Assembly (NCBI GenBank): GCA_905331475.1 | Contig: CAJNYU010003034.1 | Location: 124,001 to 188,000, forward strand | Source: Rotaria socialis | Taxonomy: Eukaryota > Rotifera > Eurotatoria > Philodinida > Philodinidae | Direction of reading: 5' to 3' | Length of the DNA stretch: 64,000 bases | Translations under genes and position numbers: made by a program | Shown here: one piece after another, positions 1 to 14,275 of the stretch | Layout of the letters: every line of letters starts with the position of its first letter | Numbering within the stretch: the stretch's first letter is position 1 | The notes under the pieces: generated by a model | Seen by the model: the letters and a program-made list of their open reading frames with translations, nothing else | Databases searched by the model: none | What the model was told of the DNA's origin: nothing

Positions 1-2201
1 TATTATTGCTGCTATTATTATAGTTTTAGATAGACTTTTCGTTTACAGTTGACTGCATTCTACGTTGCTGAACTATTGTGTATACATATTTTTCTCGTCG
101 TTTTCCTATTAAATTTCAACAAATTCGGCCATGCACGATGAAAAGCTATGGTAAGTCTACTAAATTTCTTTGACACTAATGATTTATTCTTTTAAAAGTG
201 AATTTTTCCTATATTGGTTGCTAGGAAGAAAAAACAGAATATGATTTTGTAATCTGCTCAGGCAAAGATTTAAAGTATAAATAAGGAAAATTTGTTTTTT
301 TTCATGTAATATCTTTCCTAATTCTTCTAAAGAAATGTTACGTATAAGGTTTGCATTACGATCATAATGACAACAAGCAAAATCACAGTGACTTATAGAA
401 CATTAAAGCTATGATTAAACGGGAAACAGGTTTTCATGCTAATAGCAATATATTATGTTTACTGCTGTTCTTGTTCTAATATAAAAGAAATCGATTAATA
501 AATATATATGTGAAAAAAACTATCAAACGCGAAGATTAAGTTCGATATAATAAGAAGAATGTGTTTGTTTCATTTTTATGTTTGATTATTTCAATTATAA
601 TAAATATAGCGTTTATGATATCATTGAAATTTCATTTTAATGAATTACTTTTAAAAAGCAATGTTGGCCGATAGACAAATCTACGGAGCATAAGTTTTAC
701 TTTGGTAATACTAAGCAATTTAATAACGATTTTTTTCTAGTTTTCTTCTTCCGTCTCATTGACTTCGATATGTAATTAAAATACATCGAATATAAATAAT
801 TATTCACATTCACTCAATTAAAGAAATTGACTATGTAGAGAAAATGAATTAAAATAAAAATTTGCCGCGAACGGCAATAATTCATTTTCTTATATATATA
901 TATATATATATAGACGTGTATTTGAGTGCTTATTATATATATCAATCGAAGCACACTCAAATAGGGGACCTTATTTATGTTCTTTGGAGCATAAGACAAG
1001 TTGGCACAACTATTCATTCATTCGTATTCTACGAAAGAATGAATAAGAGAACTATAATCGTAGTATGGCAAAAAATTTCGATCAAGAATATTATGGACGT
1101 TTATTTCATTTTCAAGTATTGCTTCTCATGAATAAAATGTTAAATAAGAAAATTATTCAAAAATATTATTCGCATGAATTTTAAATGCTTTTTTTCTCAA
1201 ATCATTCTTATCCTTTTCATAATATGTATAATTGTATTTATTCCTAACCTGTACTCGCAGGTATTTTTTTTCACACTTCAAATAAGTCATGAATGTAACG
1301 AGAATTTTTCATTAAAAAATGTAGAGAAAAGAAAGAGTGATGATAAAATATTTTGAATTATCAAACCATACTCTGATGCGTTCCATCTTTTTTTCATCAT
1401 TATTTTAGTACTTAGTCTTTATAATGCTTTTCAGATGAAAAGAATAGTTTAATATCTTTACTATCCTCATTGAGTTTGGTAAAGCTATGTCAAAACGTAT
1501 GTATCTTTTAATTTTCTCATGACAACATCGAATAAGGACGAAAATATTTTTTTTTTATGGATATATGATTGTATGCGAGCATGCATGAGTAAAACAAAAA
1601 TAAGAAACATATGTATTTTTACATCATTTATGGTAATAATATGATATAAAAAAAAGAAACTATAATTAATACAAAAGCGAAAATCGTTTTGTATAATTGT
1701 ATGCAACTCCGCAGCAAAACTATTTTCTCTTTTATCAAGGTGAATATATGTAAGCATAGAAAAACAGGAATCGTAAGACAAAGAAGAAAGCTTGGAATAT
1801 TCCATTTGACAGTTTGTCTTGTTTCATAGACATAATCCATTAGAGACACAGGTGACCAATAATGTCAAGTCTTGTTCATTTATTTCTTTTACACCATGAT
1901 AATATAGATGAGATTTTGGTAATCTTATCTATATAAATTCCATCAGTTTGAACGGTATATATATATTTTATGTGCAAAAGTAATCTCCGGTGTTGACAAT
2001 AAAGGATATTGAGAGAAGAGAAAAATTGAGCATATTTCCGGTAGCCGTCTTTATATAAGCATCTATTGAAAATAAGAAGACAAAAAAGATATTGAAGCAT
2101 CAAACTATTATTCATTTGCTTCTCTAAAAAGGCCGTCTTTTTCTGGCTGAATAATATATTTAAAAAAAATCACTAAATGAAATTAAACAAATCCTTTTTC
2201 T
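1..2201. other. AT-rich intergenic/upstream region, no gene seen
   Basis: No ORF here has codon use or splice context that looks coding; the short open frames are AT-rich chance frames. A simple (TA)n run lies near 893-913. The part just before 2202 is the likely upstream region of the amine GPCR. Confidence 0.6.
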
Positions 2202-3625
2202 ATGGTCTGTTTAGAGTCGACATTGGCGTTTTTACACAGCCGTCGTATCTGTCGGCTGTTGTCGTCGTCTTTCATACAGCCGGCAGTATCTTCAAAACGT
2301 GCATCAATATTTATTTCGTTATTATCCATCCTTTCATTATTCTCATCAGTGGCCGCTGTTCAAAACCAAAGAATTCTTCCGTCATCTATCATTACAGTTA
2401 CAAATGTCTCATCAACAGTATCAATTACACCTCGACGACGAATGCTACCAACAACCACATCAATATCAACATCAGTCACATCAGCATCTATTATTACAGT
2501 AGCAAATAAACTTAATAATGATACCGTTGAAAATGAAAAACTCCTTCAAAAAACTTCTCGTAACATAGCCTATTTAGTCGTAATTATTATTATTTGTTCG
2601 GTATTGAGTATTATAACAATAGTTGGAAATCTTGTTGTCATATTAGCTGTGTGTCTTGTAAGAAAACTACGGACAGCATCAAATATACTTATTGTGAGTC
2701 TTGCTGTTAGTGACATACTAGTCGGATTGTTTATTATGCCATTAGCAATGGGTAAGCTTAGAGTCAAAAGCAAAATTAGTTTTTTTTCTCTTTTTAATTA
2801 AGTAACCTTTCTATTTTCTATTCAAACTTTTAGTGCTTGAAATTACCAATAACAAATGGCTTTTAGGCTCGGTTATGTGTGACATATGGACATCAACGGA
2901 TGTTCTTCTATGTACATCTTCGATATTGAATTTTCTTGTTATATCAATCGACCGATATTGTATTATCAATCATCCATTTAAATATGCTCCTATGCGTAAA
3001 GTTAAATTACTTTCATTCATGATAGCCGGTGTATGGATACTTAGTGCACTTGTTTCATTACCACCTATTTTAGGCTGGGGTCGTACGTATCAATTGTTCT
3101 TGTTTCGTTTCTTCCTTCTGCATACGAGTATAAAAATAGGAAATAATAGTTTGATTTTCTAAACTAACTTCAATGGCTGTTTTTTTTTAATTTTAATTTT
3201 AATTTCGGGTTGTACTAATTTATCATTCAATATTATTGAAAACTTACTTCTATACTTAACTATAAAAAATTTCAATTCTTTTATTGATTTATAATGAAAT
3301 TCATTTCAATTTTATTTTTATTTAAGGTCCTTCGGAAAATCTTCCGACATGTCAAGTAAATAATAAATTGGAATATCAAATATTTGCAACTATGCTTTCG
3401 TTCTACATTCCCCTTATTGTTGTACTTATAATATATGCAAATATCTATCGAACGGCTCAAACAGCAATGGATAATCGTTCAAGTGTTCAAATGTCTCAAT
3501 TTTTAACACGTAATAATTCTTCGATGAATGTTGCACAGTCAAATGCAGCCGAATCATCTTTTCAACATCAATCAAATGGTAATAGTTTTCCAGCGCCACA
3601 ATCCTTATTAAATGTATCTAACACA

Positions 3626-3658
<33 letters not shown>

Positions 3659-4300
3659 CAAAATCAAAATGATGAATTTTTATCAGCATCAGGTACTGAA
3701 CAACGACATGGTAGACAATATTCAAAAAAGAATTCAGCAAAAAAATCAAGTGGAAGCAAATCTCCGAGTTTTTTATCTGCGTCGAGATGTTTAGGTAGAC
3801 GAATAAGTACGCCATTTAATGGTCGTTTATCAGTATTTGTCACGCGACGTTATTCTTTTTTTCGTCATGTTCATTTACCAAATCAAAAAGCCATACGAAC
3901 ACTTGGCGTTATCTTAGGCACATTTATTGTTTGCTGGCTTCCATTTATGCTATTTGCCATTATAAAACCATTACATGAATATGTAACACGTTTAACAGGT
4001 TCACCACGACCACTCAATGTTCCTGAATGGGTCGATCCAGTTCTGCTATGGTTCGGCTATTCAGCATCAATGTTAAATCCTTTAATCTATTCAAAATTTA
4101 ATCGAGAATTTCGAACACCATTTCGAGAAATAATCTATTGCCGTTGTCGAGGCTTAAATGACAAAATTCGACGACAAGAGTATCTAGAAAATTTATATGG
4201 TGATAATCATTTACAGGTACCATCTTTGCCCATTCATCAATCACAACAACAAGGAGCACATTTGAGAGTTAGCGGCAGTCCTGAAGCAGCAGCCGTGTGA
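2202..4300 (+). CDS. Rhodopsin-family biogenic-amine-type GPCR (3 exons)
   Basis: Exons 2202-2751, 2834-3082 and 3327-4300 join in phase to 590 codons. Seven-transmembrane receptor of the aminergic class, expected at the plasma membrane. TM1 is about residues 121-151 with GN at the conserved 1.50 position. TM2 has LAVSD. TM3 has the amine-binding Asp in WTSTDVLL followed by DRY. TM4 has W and a PP pair. TM5 has SFYIP, TM6 has CWLPF, TM7 has NPLIY, followed by a Cys-containing tail (CRCRG). The third cytoplasmic loop is long and holds a run of about 11 Asn encoded by an AAT microsatellite. The N-terminus is Ser/Thr-rich with one possible hydrophobic signal segment near residues 35-52, so the exact start is uncertain. 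The subtype (serotonin, dopamine, octopamine/tyramine or alpha-adrenergic-like) cannot be settled by eye. Confidence 0.9.
3625..3658 (+). repeat. (AAT)n microsatellite coding for poly-Asn
   Basis: An uninterrupted AAT repeat inside exon 3 of the GPCR encodes the Asn tract in the third intracellular loop. It is in frame, so length changes by whole units would leave the receptor open. Confidence 0.95.
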
Positions 4301-7300
4301 TATGCTGTGATACACATCTAGACATAGGAGCAGAAAAAAAAACAAGAAACCTTATATTTGTTTGTTTTGTGTATATTTGTTTCGGAGAATTCTTATCTAT
4401 ATGCATATATTCTAACGAACAGTCATTTTTACAGACATATGACGGTGAACTTTGAAACTAACATTTACAATGTTCATTACCGGTTCCGCCACCAAGAAAA
4501 ACTAAAGTAGAACATGGCCATTTTTTCCTTTTGTTTTGCTCTTGTTTGTGTGTGTATGCTTTCTACGCAAGCTCGCTGCATTTTGTCTCCTTAAATTTTG
4601 TGTTCTTCTTTTTTTGCGCAATTTCTCTTTTCGTGTTTTTTTTTGTTCTGCTTCGGAAAAATACTATTAATTTTATTTTATACAAAACAAAATGAAAATC
4701 TATAAATATATATTTAAACATTGAAAGAAAGACAATAATTGGTGAGATATTTAAATCATATCCCAATTGTTTTGTTTCGTTCATTCAGAAAATGAACTTT
4801 GTCAGAACCGGAATTCTGCTGTCTTCTAGATTAGACGAAATTGGTATTGTTGTACATGAAATATCTATTCTAACGTAAAAAAATAAAACAAAATGATAAT
4901 TGTTCATCTGTACTATATTTTACCAAACAAAATAAGCATGTTAGCTTGCTGCAACTAGAAATGAAACAAAAATAAATCCATGTAGAATTTGTGAATACAT
5001 TATTAGGATGCATAGATCCGAAGTAAATCGTTTTGATGATTGTGCTTCTTAAATATTGTTTATGAAGAACAGCTCATACTCATTTTTATGACATATGTCG
5101 GTGACTTAGAAAATGAATATAATAATTTGCCTGAAATATAATTTCCTATTGAAAAACAAAAACTCATTTAATATCTGAAATTAGTTTTTTTCAATACGCT
5201 TTTGATGATGTGAGTCTAAGCAGATTAAGAGTAGAAGAATAAAGAATCGAAGCTGACTATGAGAGAATAACCAAAAATTGATTATTCTTTTTTGTAAAAT
5301 AGCAGACATTGTAAATAACTTTTCTTCATATAGAAATTGCCATATGGTACTTGAAATGTCAAAATCGATAAATAAACTAAAGATCGACAGCCAAGCACCG
5401 TTCATGTCCGACATAATTGTCATTTTCTCTATTTTCAATGTATTTATCTTAAATGCCGTGTTACAAGGTCATCGGTTCTTGTCGAAACAAACAAGTGTGT
5501 ACACTCGACTGTTCTCTATTGATATCACAGCTTTAATACGACATTCTTTTTATTTTTTTATTTTCTCTCGACTAGAAAAATACAATTAGTATCTCCTATT
5601 CTTCATCTTGATAATTTGTTACCACCTCATTAAAGATAAGACTGGAAATAACTAATGAAGATTTCACTCAGAACAACGATAACATGTGTAACAACTTCAG
5701 GATGATTACCAGACCATTTTTTGTTTCACAGAATGTTAGCATTCATTGCCCTTCCTTGTTTTTCTTTACATTGTCAATCTAAGTCTTTCTTTTCATAAAA
5801 ATGAAGGATTATATTTAATGAGAAATTTAATTTTTGGTGTTCCATATACGACTTCATTCCATTATTTAACCATAGAAGAAGAAAAAATAGCAAGTCACAA
5901 TGAGTACTATAGGAAGTGAGTTAGATGATTCAGATGTTGAATAACTTCCTCTCTTAAATCATTCCAAGTGAAAGAAACTTCATGTCACATTCTTCAAGAT
6001 GTTTCTTTTTTGATTAAACACGCATTTGTTATACGACACAACTACAGATATTTATGATAACATTAGCAGTGCTGCCATTCGAAAGCCAGATGTGCTACAT
6101 CGAGAAATCGGGCTGGCAGTATCTTTACAAAAATTAGATCAGAAAAACAAAGGTCATATGGTCTAGCTCTGGTTTTGTCTAAGAATAAAAATTCCAGTTA
6201 TATCAAAAGAAGCTAATTTCCAACGTAAATGGATTCAAATCTATTGTTTCAATTTGCATAGATATCAGCAACGAGTGATAGACGTCTTGGAACTATTTTG
6301 TTTTTGTATTCTTCAAGTTAACTTTCGCATTCATGTAGTCTCTAAAAAAGAACACACGATAAAAATTAGTAGCCGATACAAGCAACATAATTTCTATCGC
6401 TCTAAAGAGCCGCTCATTAGCATCCTATTCATATTCTAACCACACTTCAATCAGTACTATCCAAAACTATAATCAGATTTTGCAACAACTAGAAGCATAT
6501 AGCCCTAAAAATCACGATGTCAAAGTATCATGCCATGCATAAAAGAAAATTCATAGTTCCCAATAGTCGTATAGAATTCATGAAGGAACTTCTTTTACTA
6601 AATCATATTTCTCTTCGGGCAACATTATATATAGATCACGTAATTTCTTGCTTCAGTAAACTTGTCAGCATCAGAGTATAGAAAAACAAATTCGAAGATC
6701 ATGTGTACCTGAGAATGATTTATTGTATTTTTTTTTGAAATTTTTCCTTTAGAAAAACTACACGGAAACTGTAAGTTTGCGAATTTCCTTCTAAGTACAT
6801 AATCAGTATTAATCAAAATAAATAGTAAGATTGACATAATTGTTTTTGTTTTAAAACTGAGATTGCATAGTGATTAATGGAAAATGTTATTATTTTTCGC
6901 TCTGGACTTTGAATAAGTATCGTAACTTTTGTTTTGATAATCAATAATACGAAACGACATTTTCTGAACAAATAAATTTCAGAAAGATCTTGAAACTTTT
7001 CTCGCAACATCGTCACACCAGTGAAAACTAAAAAAATGTTTTTATCGTTTTTGTCTGATTGAATTTTGTTTGCTAAAATAATTGTGTGTTACAAGTGAAG
7101 CAAACGAACTAGGCTCTTTCACTAATTTATATTTTGCTGACTAGAAAGAATGACGTTCATTGATTATTGGAATTTTCTATAAAACAGATACGATGTTCTA
7201 TGAAAATATTTTGGTTGTTCATGCAGAAAGGAAAATTATTTTCATTTAATTAGATACTACCAAAACATTTCGATAGGATTCAATTATTTTATATCCAGAA

Positions 7301-7883
7301 AGTGCCTCGAGTACTCAGAAATGCTTCTGGAATTTTATGTTCCTATTACTAGTGGTTGTCCTAGAATTAGCGTATCTGTGTAAGACAACGGAGCACTCGT
7401 CGTATAAAATTGATTTGTCGAATGAGTACTTATGCACTATTGGGCTTTTATGTGATTAAAAATGAAATGATAGAACACAGGTGTACATAATGAAAGTTGC
7501 GAAAGTGAAGATAAGGAGATATTGCGTTTACATATTATTATATTAATATTCGCTTACAACAGTGCAATAACAGTAAACCGAAATGACTAATAGAGCATTC
7601 AAGAAGTCAGGATGAGTAACAAAAATTAGCGTGATATATGTTATTGTGAAAAAGCAAACTGACATTCTATTCATATATTCAGATAATAATAATTTATCAA
7701 AACACTTCAAATAAATCGGCATGACAGTAATTACACTCAAATTTTCATCTATGTTAAAATTAATATTTAGGGAAATAACTTACAGTATATTAATCATTTG
7801 ATAGTAGTAATTTATGAGTGTCGACTTCATTTAAAGAATTTTACAGATTCTCAAGGATTGATTAGTATGTTAGTTGTGATCAG
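4301..7883. other. Intergenic stretch of 3.6 kb, nothing recognised
   Basis: The first ~500 bases probably hold the 3' UTR of the GPCR. I found no convincing exon, RNA gene or repeat in the remainder. The open frames are short and have no recognisable motif. Confidence 0.5.
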
Positions 7884-10866
7884 TTATGTTTCTAAGAAAC
7901 TAGGATCTTTGCAATTGGCAAGAATCTTTGTGAGTGATTCAATCCTTTGCTCGACATTTTGTTGAACAACAGAATATACGTTTGCATCCACTACCTCTAG
8001 GCCAACTCTCATCATGATTGAGGGGCATCTTTTTGCAGGTATGACAACCGATCCAATTTTTGGCTTCATCTAGAAGATTGATTCCACTTTCTTCGATTAA
8101 TTTTGTGTTAAGCAGGGGCGATAGAGTGTCAACACGTAACGGCTCAACATACGAAGCGTTTCAGGGCTCGATTAAATCATGTTGACGAGCGTCTTGCGTT
8201 TGTCTCGAATTTTGTTTGAAAAATTTTCGCATGAGATCAAACTCTTCTGCTGAAGCTTTTATATCAAATGCATTGTAATCGGAATGACGAAGAATTGAAT
8301 TTTGTCGTGCTCCACTAATATTCTCAGCTTGTCTATGTAATTCTATCATACTGAGTGTCCTTACCAATCGTGTCATGTCCGCAACGTTTGTTTCTTCAAT
8401 ATCATTCAAATCCAAATAAGATACAGCAAGTCCTGGTCGATTGCAATAATCGAAAATACCTTCGTAGAGAAATAGGATATCGCCGTAAGTACGGATATCT
8501 GTTGGCGAGTGGTGATTGCCTGTTTTTGTCTTGTACCAACGTAAACATTGACGACCACAACACACTTACAACAACATAGATTTAATAGATTCTTTTAAGC
8601 CGAATTCGGCATCACGAAAACGATATACACCTGAACGACGGATACTCAATTGCAATTCCGAGAAGGTGAACATGGCTGCTAATTCGTCACTAATTTGCTG
8701 AGTTTTTGCGTCATAAGCACCGATTCGATTCGTCCCCGGCAAATATGGTCAACGACACTAGTTCAGCTACATCATTGGCTAATGTCGGAATGAATGCATG
8801 GCTAGTAACATTCGGTTCGAATTCCGATCATAACAATTGAGAGGCAAAGCAAAATCGGAGAGAAATCAACTCTTTTGTATCCGTTCACGAGTATTGCTCC
8901 GTATTGACTTGTAAATGAACATGGTAAACTGATGTTGTTTCAAAAGAATTGATGACACGAACATAGAAGATCTCGAATAGTCAATGCTGATATGGAGGTT
9001 TTTTATGATTTCATTGAACTGGAAATGTGCAAACGGTAACCATGTATGAGCATCGATGACCAATGCAATATGACAGAGTAATTGAAGCGAGGCAGCTAGG
9101 TAGTACAAATTGAATACGAGCATCTTGCGCAATATCTGCATATGCCGTCAATGGATTATCAACAGCGTGAGTAAAGTTGGTCGAAAGTTGAAAAATAAAA
9201 TTGTCGATCAGATGGAATCGAATTTGATTTTGAGGATTGCACAACAATTTCATATAACCTGCACGCAAACTATACTCTATTTGACTACTTTCAGCTGTCG
9301 TAGTTGTTGTTTGTCGAAACTCACTATTATGCATTGAGCGTACAAGTTGCAATATTGCACTCTCATCACATACAAATAATATCAATTGTAGCATAGGTGT
9401 TAGAATCTGATGGGGCAAAATCTTAAATATTTGGGTACTATTTAATTTTCTCCGTGTGCAAATAAATATACCTTCATTTGAGAAAAGTTCATGAAATGCA
9501 CGGAGACTCGCAGCATAGGCCTGAAAACGATAGTATGCTCTTTGGAATAGATATGTGAAAGATGTAGCTCTCGATGACCATCGATAGTTAGTCACCAGAT
9601 TTGATATTCGAATGAATCCATTACATTAACTCTTTTTTTTTTAAGCGTAACTTTTCACTTGACGAGTGAAGTCCTACAGTACGTGTACATTCACAGATGA
9701 GACCTAATAGCAATGAGATCCAACTTTGTTCGGTGCCGTTTAAGACCTGCGAAATATAGTCGATAAATCGAGCATGAGTGAGACGCTACTTCATACTTTG
9801 TGTTAGAAGTCGAGACGAAAGTCTGTATCTGAAAAGATGGGCACACGTGACAAATAGATGTAGCATGTCAACATGATCGCATAGATTCGAAGTATGAATC
9901 AGATCGAATTCTATTGGAAACAAATGAAATAGGGCGATATTTAGCGTATCACCACAGTAGAAATGACAGTGAATTCGTCGTCAATTTTGACAATAGTTTT
10001 CCATCCATTGTCGTAATTTATGTTGAGAATAGGTGAGTAATGGATAGTTAACGTGGTTGCTTATTTTCTGAAACTCTTGTTGTTCCTTAACATTTCCAAA
10101 CGGTAGATAACGTAAGTACGGATGCACGGAATGGTGACCTATGTAGATTCCAGAAGTGGCTTGGAGCATCGTAATATTAACGCTATAATGATCTTTCTCC
10201 ATTCCAGTAGTGCCATCTTTCATGTAACATCGAATTTCGTTCTGAGCTCGCGCAACTACTGCCGCGTCTTTGTCTGAAAGGATCGCTGCAATAGATTCAC
10301 ACACCACCTATACGTTTGAAGCAAGTCGACATGCGTATATTCAAGACGTTGTTGACATGTTTGCTCTTTACTCATGAATAAGTAATATAAAGCTAGCCAT
10401 GCATGAAATAGTTTTCTAATAATAGAGTGATCGTTAGTACGAACAACATGCAGATCACAATCAATCATTATTTCCATTAGTTTCTTCGAGGAAAAATGCC
10501 ATCTTCTTTCTCGCAGGAAATCGTGCCAGATTGACCAAAGATCATCGATGGAAATTGCATCATCGTTGAGCAACTCAAGAAAAAGAAGATTACGTGCAAC
10601 AATGCAAAGATTGATGTCGATAAGGTAAAGTCCCATTCATGTACAGTTGAAGAAGTTCGAACAAGATCTAAAATATTACGTAGATCACCACTACCAAGAA
10701 AAAGATAGCGGACAGGCGACACCGTATATGAAGTTATACCGATATATACTGGCTTCGTATTGCCAATCAGATAACTGAATGAAGATGGTTCGCCGAATTC
10801 ATATTCGAGAACAGCGCGTCGATGTGGTTGTAGATTATTCTCGAGCAGCATTTCGTCTGACATCAT
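7884..10866 (-). pseudogene. DUF4470-domain protein relic with frameshifts and stops
   Basis: Reading down from 10866, successive open frames give one long protein that keeps changing frame. The N-terminal part has the DUF4470 signature: YLFLGSGDLRNIL near 10690, then IDINLCIVARNLLFLEL near 10590, and further on YCGDTLNIALFHLFPIEFDL and TSNLCDHVD near 9900. The frame shifts at about 10620 (before IDINLC), again near 10305 and near 9970. An in-frame TAG lies at 9786-9788, with more breaks around 9010-8580. Intact relatives are roughly 1000-residue proteins of unknown function, some with a MYND finger; none is visible here. The block looks richer in G+C than its surroundings, which may indicate a separate origin or just its past as coding DNA. 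The C-terminal part (8565-7884) is assigned by continuity only. Confidence 0.8.
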
Positions 10867-11877
10867 GTTGTTATGCGATGATGCACAGGAGAATATGCTT
10901 ATCAGTGACGACGATGTAAATGATTCTTATGCAATTGATTCTGAGTGTTGTCAGCAGATGACAGCCATATACACGCTACATATGTTCAGCAAATATTCAA
11001 ATTGAGAAGAGTAAATCCTCAGATAGTATTTGTAATTGATAACAACTTCATCAAGTCGTCTCCACTCGACGAAAAATAATGGCGTCAACACAACATAATT
11101 TTATAGTTAAAGCGTTCAATTTGTTTGCTTCATTCATCCCAAGCACTTACTTCAACGAACAACAACAATGAAGGCAAAATTACGGCTCGAAATTCCGAAC
11201 ATCTAAAACGCACTGGTTCAGGATATTGTTTGATAAAAGAAGTTGAATCTAGCTCAACACAAACAAAAGTCGTTGTTATTTTTACTAAGCAACAAAATTA
11301 CGAATATCAATAAAAATGAAAAAATGTGAGCTGAATCATTTTTTCTCTTATAGCTCTCCAATCCGAATTCCAAGTGAAATATGGCTAGATTTTATTCATG
11401 GATATTAGTTATCGAGTTCAACGATATAGCTCTATTAACAGAACAACAAATAATGATCGTTGAAGTGTAGCTTCAATTTGTTTTTCTTTGAAATTGTGAA
11501 AAGAAGAATTCACATAGACAGTAAACATCAGGATACCCATAGCCATAGAAGAAGTCGATTTTGGGAAAGGCATTCGTAAACTATGGTTGTGTGTATGTAG
11601 TGAACTACGGAATTGTCGGTTTGCAGAACAATCTTTCAGGAGCTCAGAAATTCGGCAATGGAGTTGATGACGGTGCAGCTGTAAGGTGAATAAGATGTTG
11701 ATGATATGCAGTTTTTAATGAATTTGAATAGTACTGCTCGAATCGAGTGTCAACTTCATGTTTTTTGAAAAGAACATTTTCAAGGAAGTAATATAATGAT
11801 TTTATTTGAAAATATCTATCAAATTGTCAACATTTTAATCATAACTACAATTCTATCGAGAGAAGCAAAAAAAAACA
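10867..11877. other. Intergenic, no gene supported
   Basis: Lies between the DUF4470 relic and the 3' end of the C5orf34 gene. Only short frames without motifs are present. Confidence 0.5.
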
Positions 11878-14275
11878 TCAAGATGATTGTGGTTGGGTGA
11901 ATTTTGCTGTACGGTCTAGTATTTGTTTTATATCATCTGGTGAATAGTATTCGATTTGATTTCTCACTGGTGTATCTATTGTTGTCGATTGTTGATATTC
12001 TTTTATTTCAGTCCTATTTCTATAGAGTTTTAAACGAAATAATTCTTCTTGAATATCATTTGATAAACTACGCTGTTCTTCCATACGCTTTTCATTCGAT
12101 ACCCACATACACCAATCTATTGCAGCTGTGATATATCTGTTAGGCAAAAGTAAAGTTAAAAATCAGCAACCAACAATTTTCTTTTACTTACTGTTCATAA
12201 CAACCGGGTTGAGCTATACCATCGAAAATATCAATAATTGCTTGTTTTTTCTTATCCGTTATTCGACATTGAAAATTAACATATGGATTCATCTAAAATG
12301 AGAAAGATATATATATATATTGTGAGTAGAGTTTCAGGAATAGGAACTCTTTTTGTTCCATCATACCTGACAGGAATGAACTTGTTCAGGAGTCATAATC
12401 AAGAGAAAATCATTAAAAAATTTTATTTGAACATGATTGTCAAGAAAATATTTAAAATGTCCGACATCAGCAGTAGATGTTTGTCGAAAAATATTATCTG
12501 TATCATCGAATTCATTCTCTAATGAAGATAATTTCTATAAATAGAGAAGATCAAATTCTACTCTTTCTATTAGACGAAAACTATATTTAAATTACTAATT
12601 GTTGAGTGGTATCATTAACATGATCATCGGATGAAACATTCTCTTGCATCCAACATGGTCGTTCTTGAACACGTCGACTCATACTAAGTAGTCGTTGACG
12701 CATAGTAGACATGAAACGTATTATTTGTAATAATTGTTCATTATTAGGCGGTAAAGCATGTTCCGACAATGTTAATAAATGGCATTGCTTAAAAAAAGAA
12801 ATTTTATAACTTAAAGAGATAGAAAAAAAAGAATATCTTTTCTCTTACAATGTATGCGGAAATGGGACATTGGTCTGATCGCTTTAAGTAATCTGAATGT
12901 AAATTCTTACTCTAGTATTACGTATACCTAGCATGTTTTATGGCATATGCTTAAATTTTTACATTATCTACACATCGTTGCTTTAATTGTATTACTAATA
13001 TTTTAGACTGTTTTCACGGCTAGTAACCAATTTCAATATTTATTACGCATTTCTGAACAAAATATAATTCAATGAGTGTTTATCTCTTTCCATGTATAAT
13101 ACAATTTTAATGTCTCATGTAAAAGTTTCGAAGAAATATTTTCTTCGAAAGATTTTTAAAGAAATTATTTTGTCTACAAACGAATCTTTTCGATTCTAAT
13201 CTCGTCGAAATTCTTTCTGTTAAAACTTGTAATTTAATCATATACCTTATCTTTAATCGAATAATACTTATAAAAATGAGATTGAACATTATAAGTAATA
13301 ACATAGTCGATAAAATGTTGAGTATTTTCATCAATAACAAGTGCTTCTATACTCGTTGGATTTTCATATTCTAATCTATATGTAATTGCTGCTGTTTGTA
13401 AAATATGTATATCAGCTTCAAGCATCATTTCATGATGTAAACGATGACGATGAGCTTTTGGACATGATGAACTAGGTAATGATAATGGCAATTTAAAATT
13501 CCATTCATTGCCATCGCCATCATCATCTTCAATTTCGAATGAAGTTGGAGTGTTCGACAATTGTTCAATAAGTCGGAGACATTTGTGAACAAATTTTGAT
13601 AGATAATCAGGAAGTTTTAGACATGAAAAACATCGACGAACAGGTGCAAATATATGAACATATTTTGTTGGAATATCAGTATCATCTGTTTGTTTTGATA
13701 AAACACGTGAAACTTGCAGAGGATGAGTTATATATACAATTTGTCGACATTGAGGAATCTCGATTCGAGCACGACCGCATAGTGATGTCCATGACCACGT
13801 TTGAGTTGGATCATCATCAGAAATACTGGGAAGAGAAATGTTCGGAGACCAACGAACATGTGAAGCAGTACCCGATGATTGCTAAGTAAAACCAAAATAA
13901 CTTTAAAGCAAAAAACAACATACGGCTAAATAAACTTACATAACATTGATTAGAAACAACTAGTGCTGGAACAAGAAATGGTTGCTGCGCATATAGATTA
14001 CGAAATGTTAAAATAGATCGAATACGAGGTAATAATGTACTAGTTGTATATATGGTACGATGTTTTGTCGTCATAAGACCTGATCGAATAAATGATAATA
14101 GAGATAGTAAAAATAAAACAAAATCGAATTCACCTTGTGTATGATTGCCTTGTTGGACTACATATTCCGTAGCACATGGTGCTAGAAAAATTTTCATACC
14201 ATCAGCAAATGTGGTTTCGACCGCATCATTAGTATACATAATAAATTGTTTGGCCATATTTGGATCCTTGTCCAT
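11878..14275 (-). CDS. C5orf34: C5orf34 orthologue (6 exons, 563 aa)
   Basis: Exons, in coding order: 14275-13940, 13881-13246, 12787-12596, 12534-12367, 12292-12192, 12136-11878. All junctions are GT-AG and in phase, total 564 codons with stop. The human protein is about 640 residues. Matching segments occur in the right order: an N-terminal ADGMKIFLAPCATEYV block, RTIYTTS...LTFRNLYAQQPF, ITHPLQVSRVLSKQ, CPKAHRHR, AAITYRLEYENPTSIEA followed by FYKYYSIKD, and near the C-terminus CYEQYITAAIDWCMWV. The function of this conserved animal family is unknown. Much of exon 2 lies upstream of its first Met, so ORF-based gene finding would miss about a third of that exon. Confidence 0.9.
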
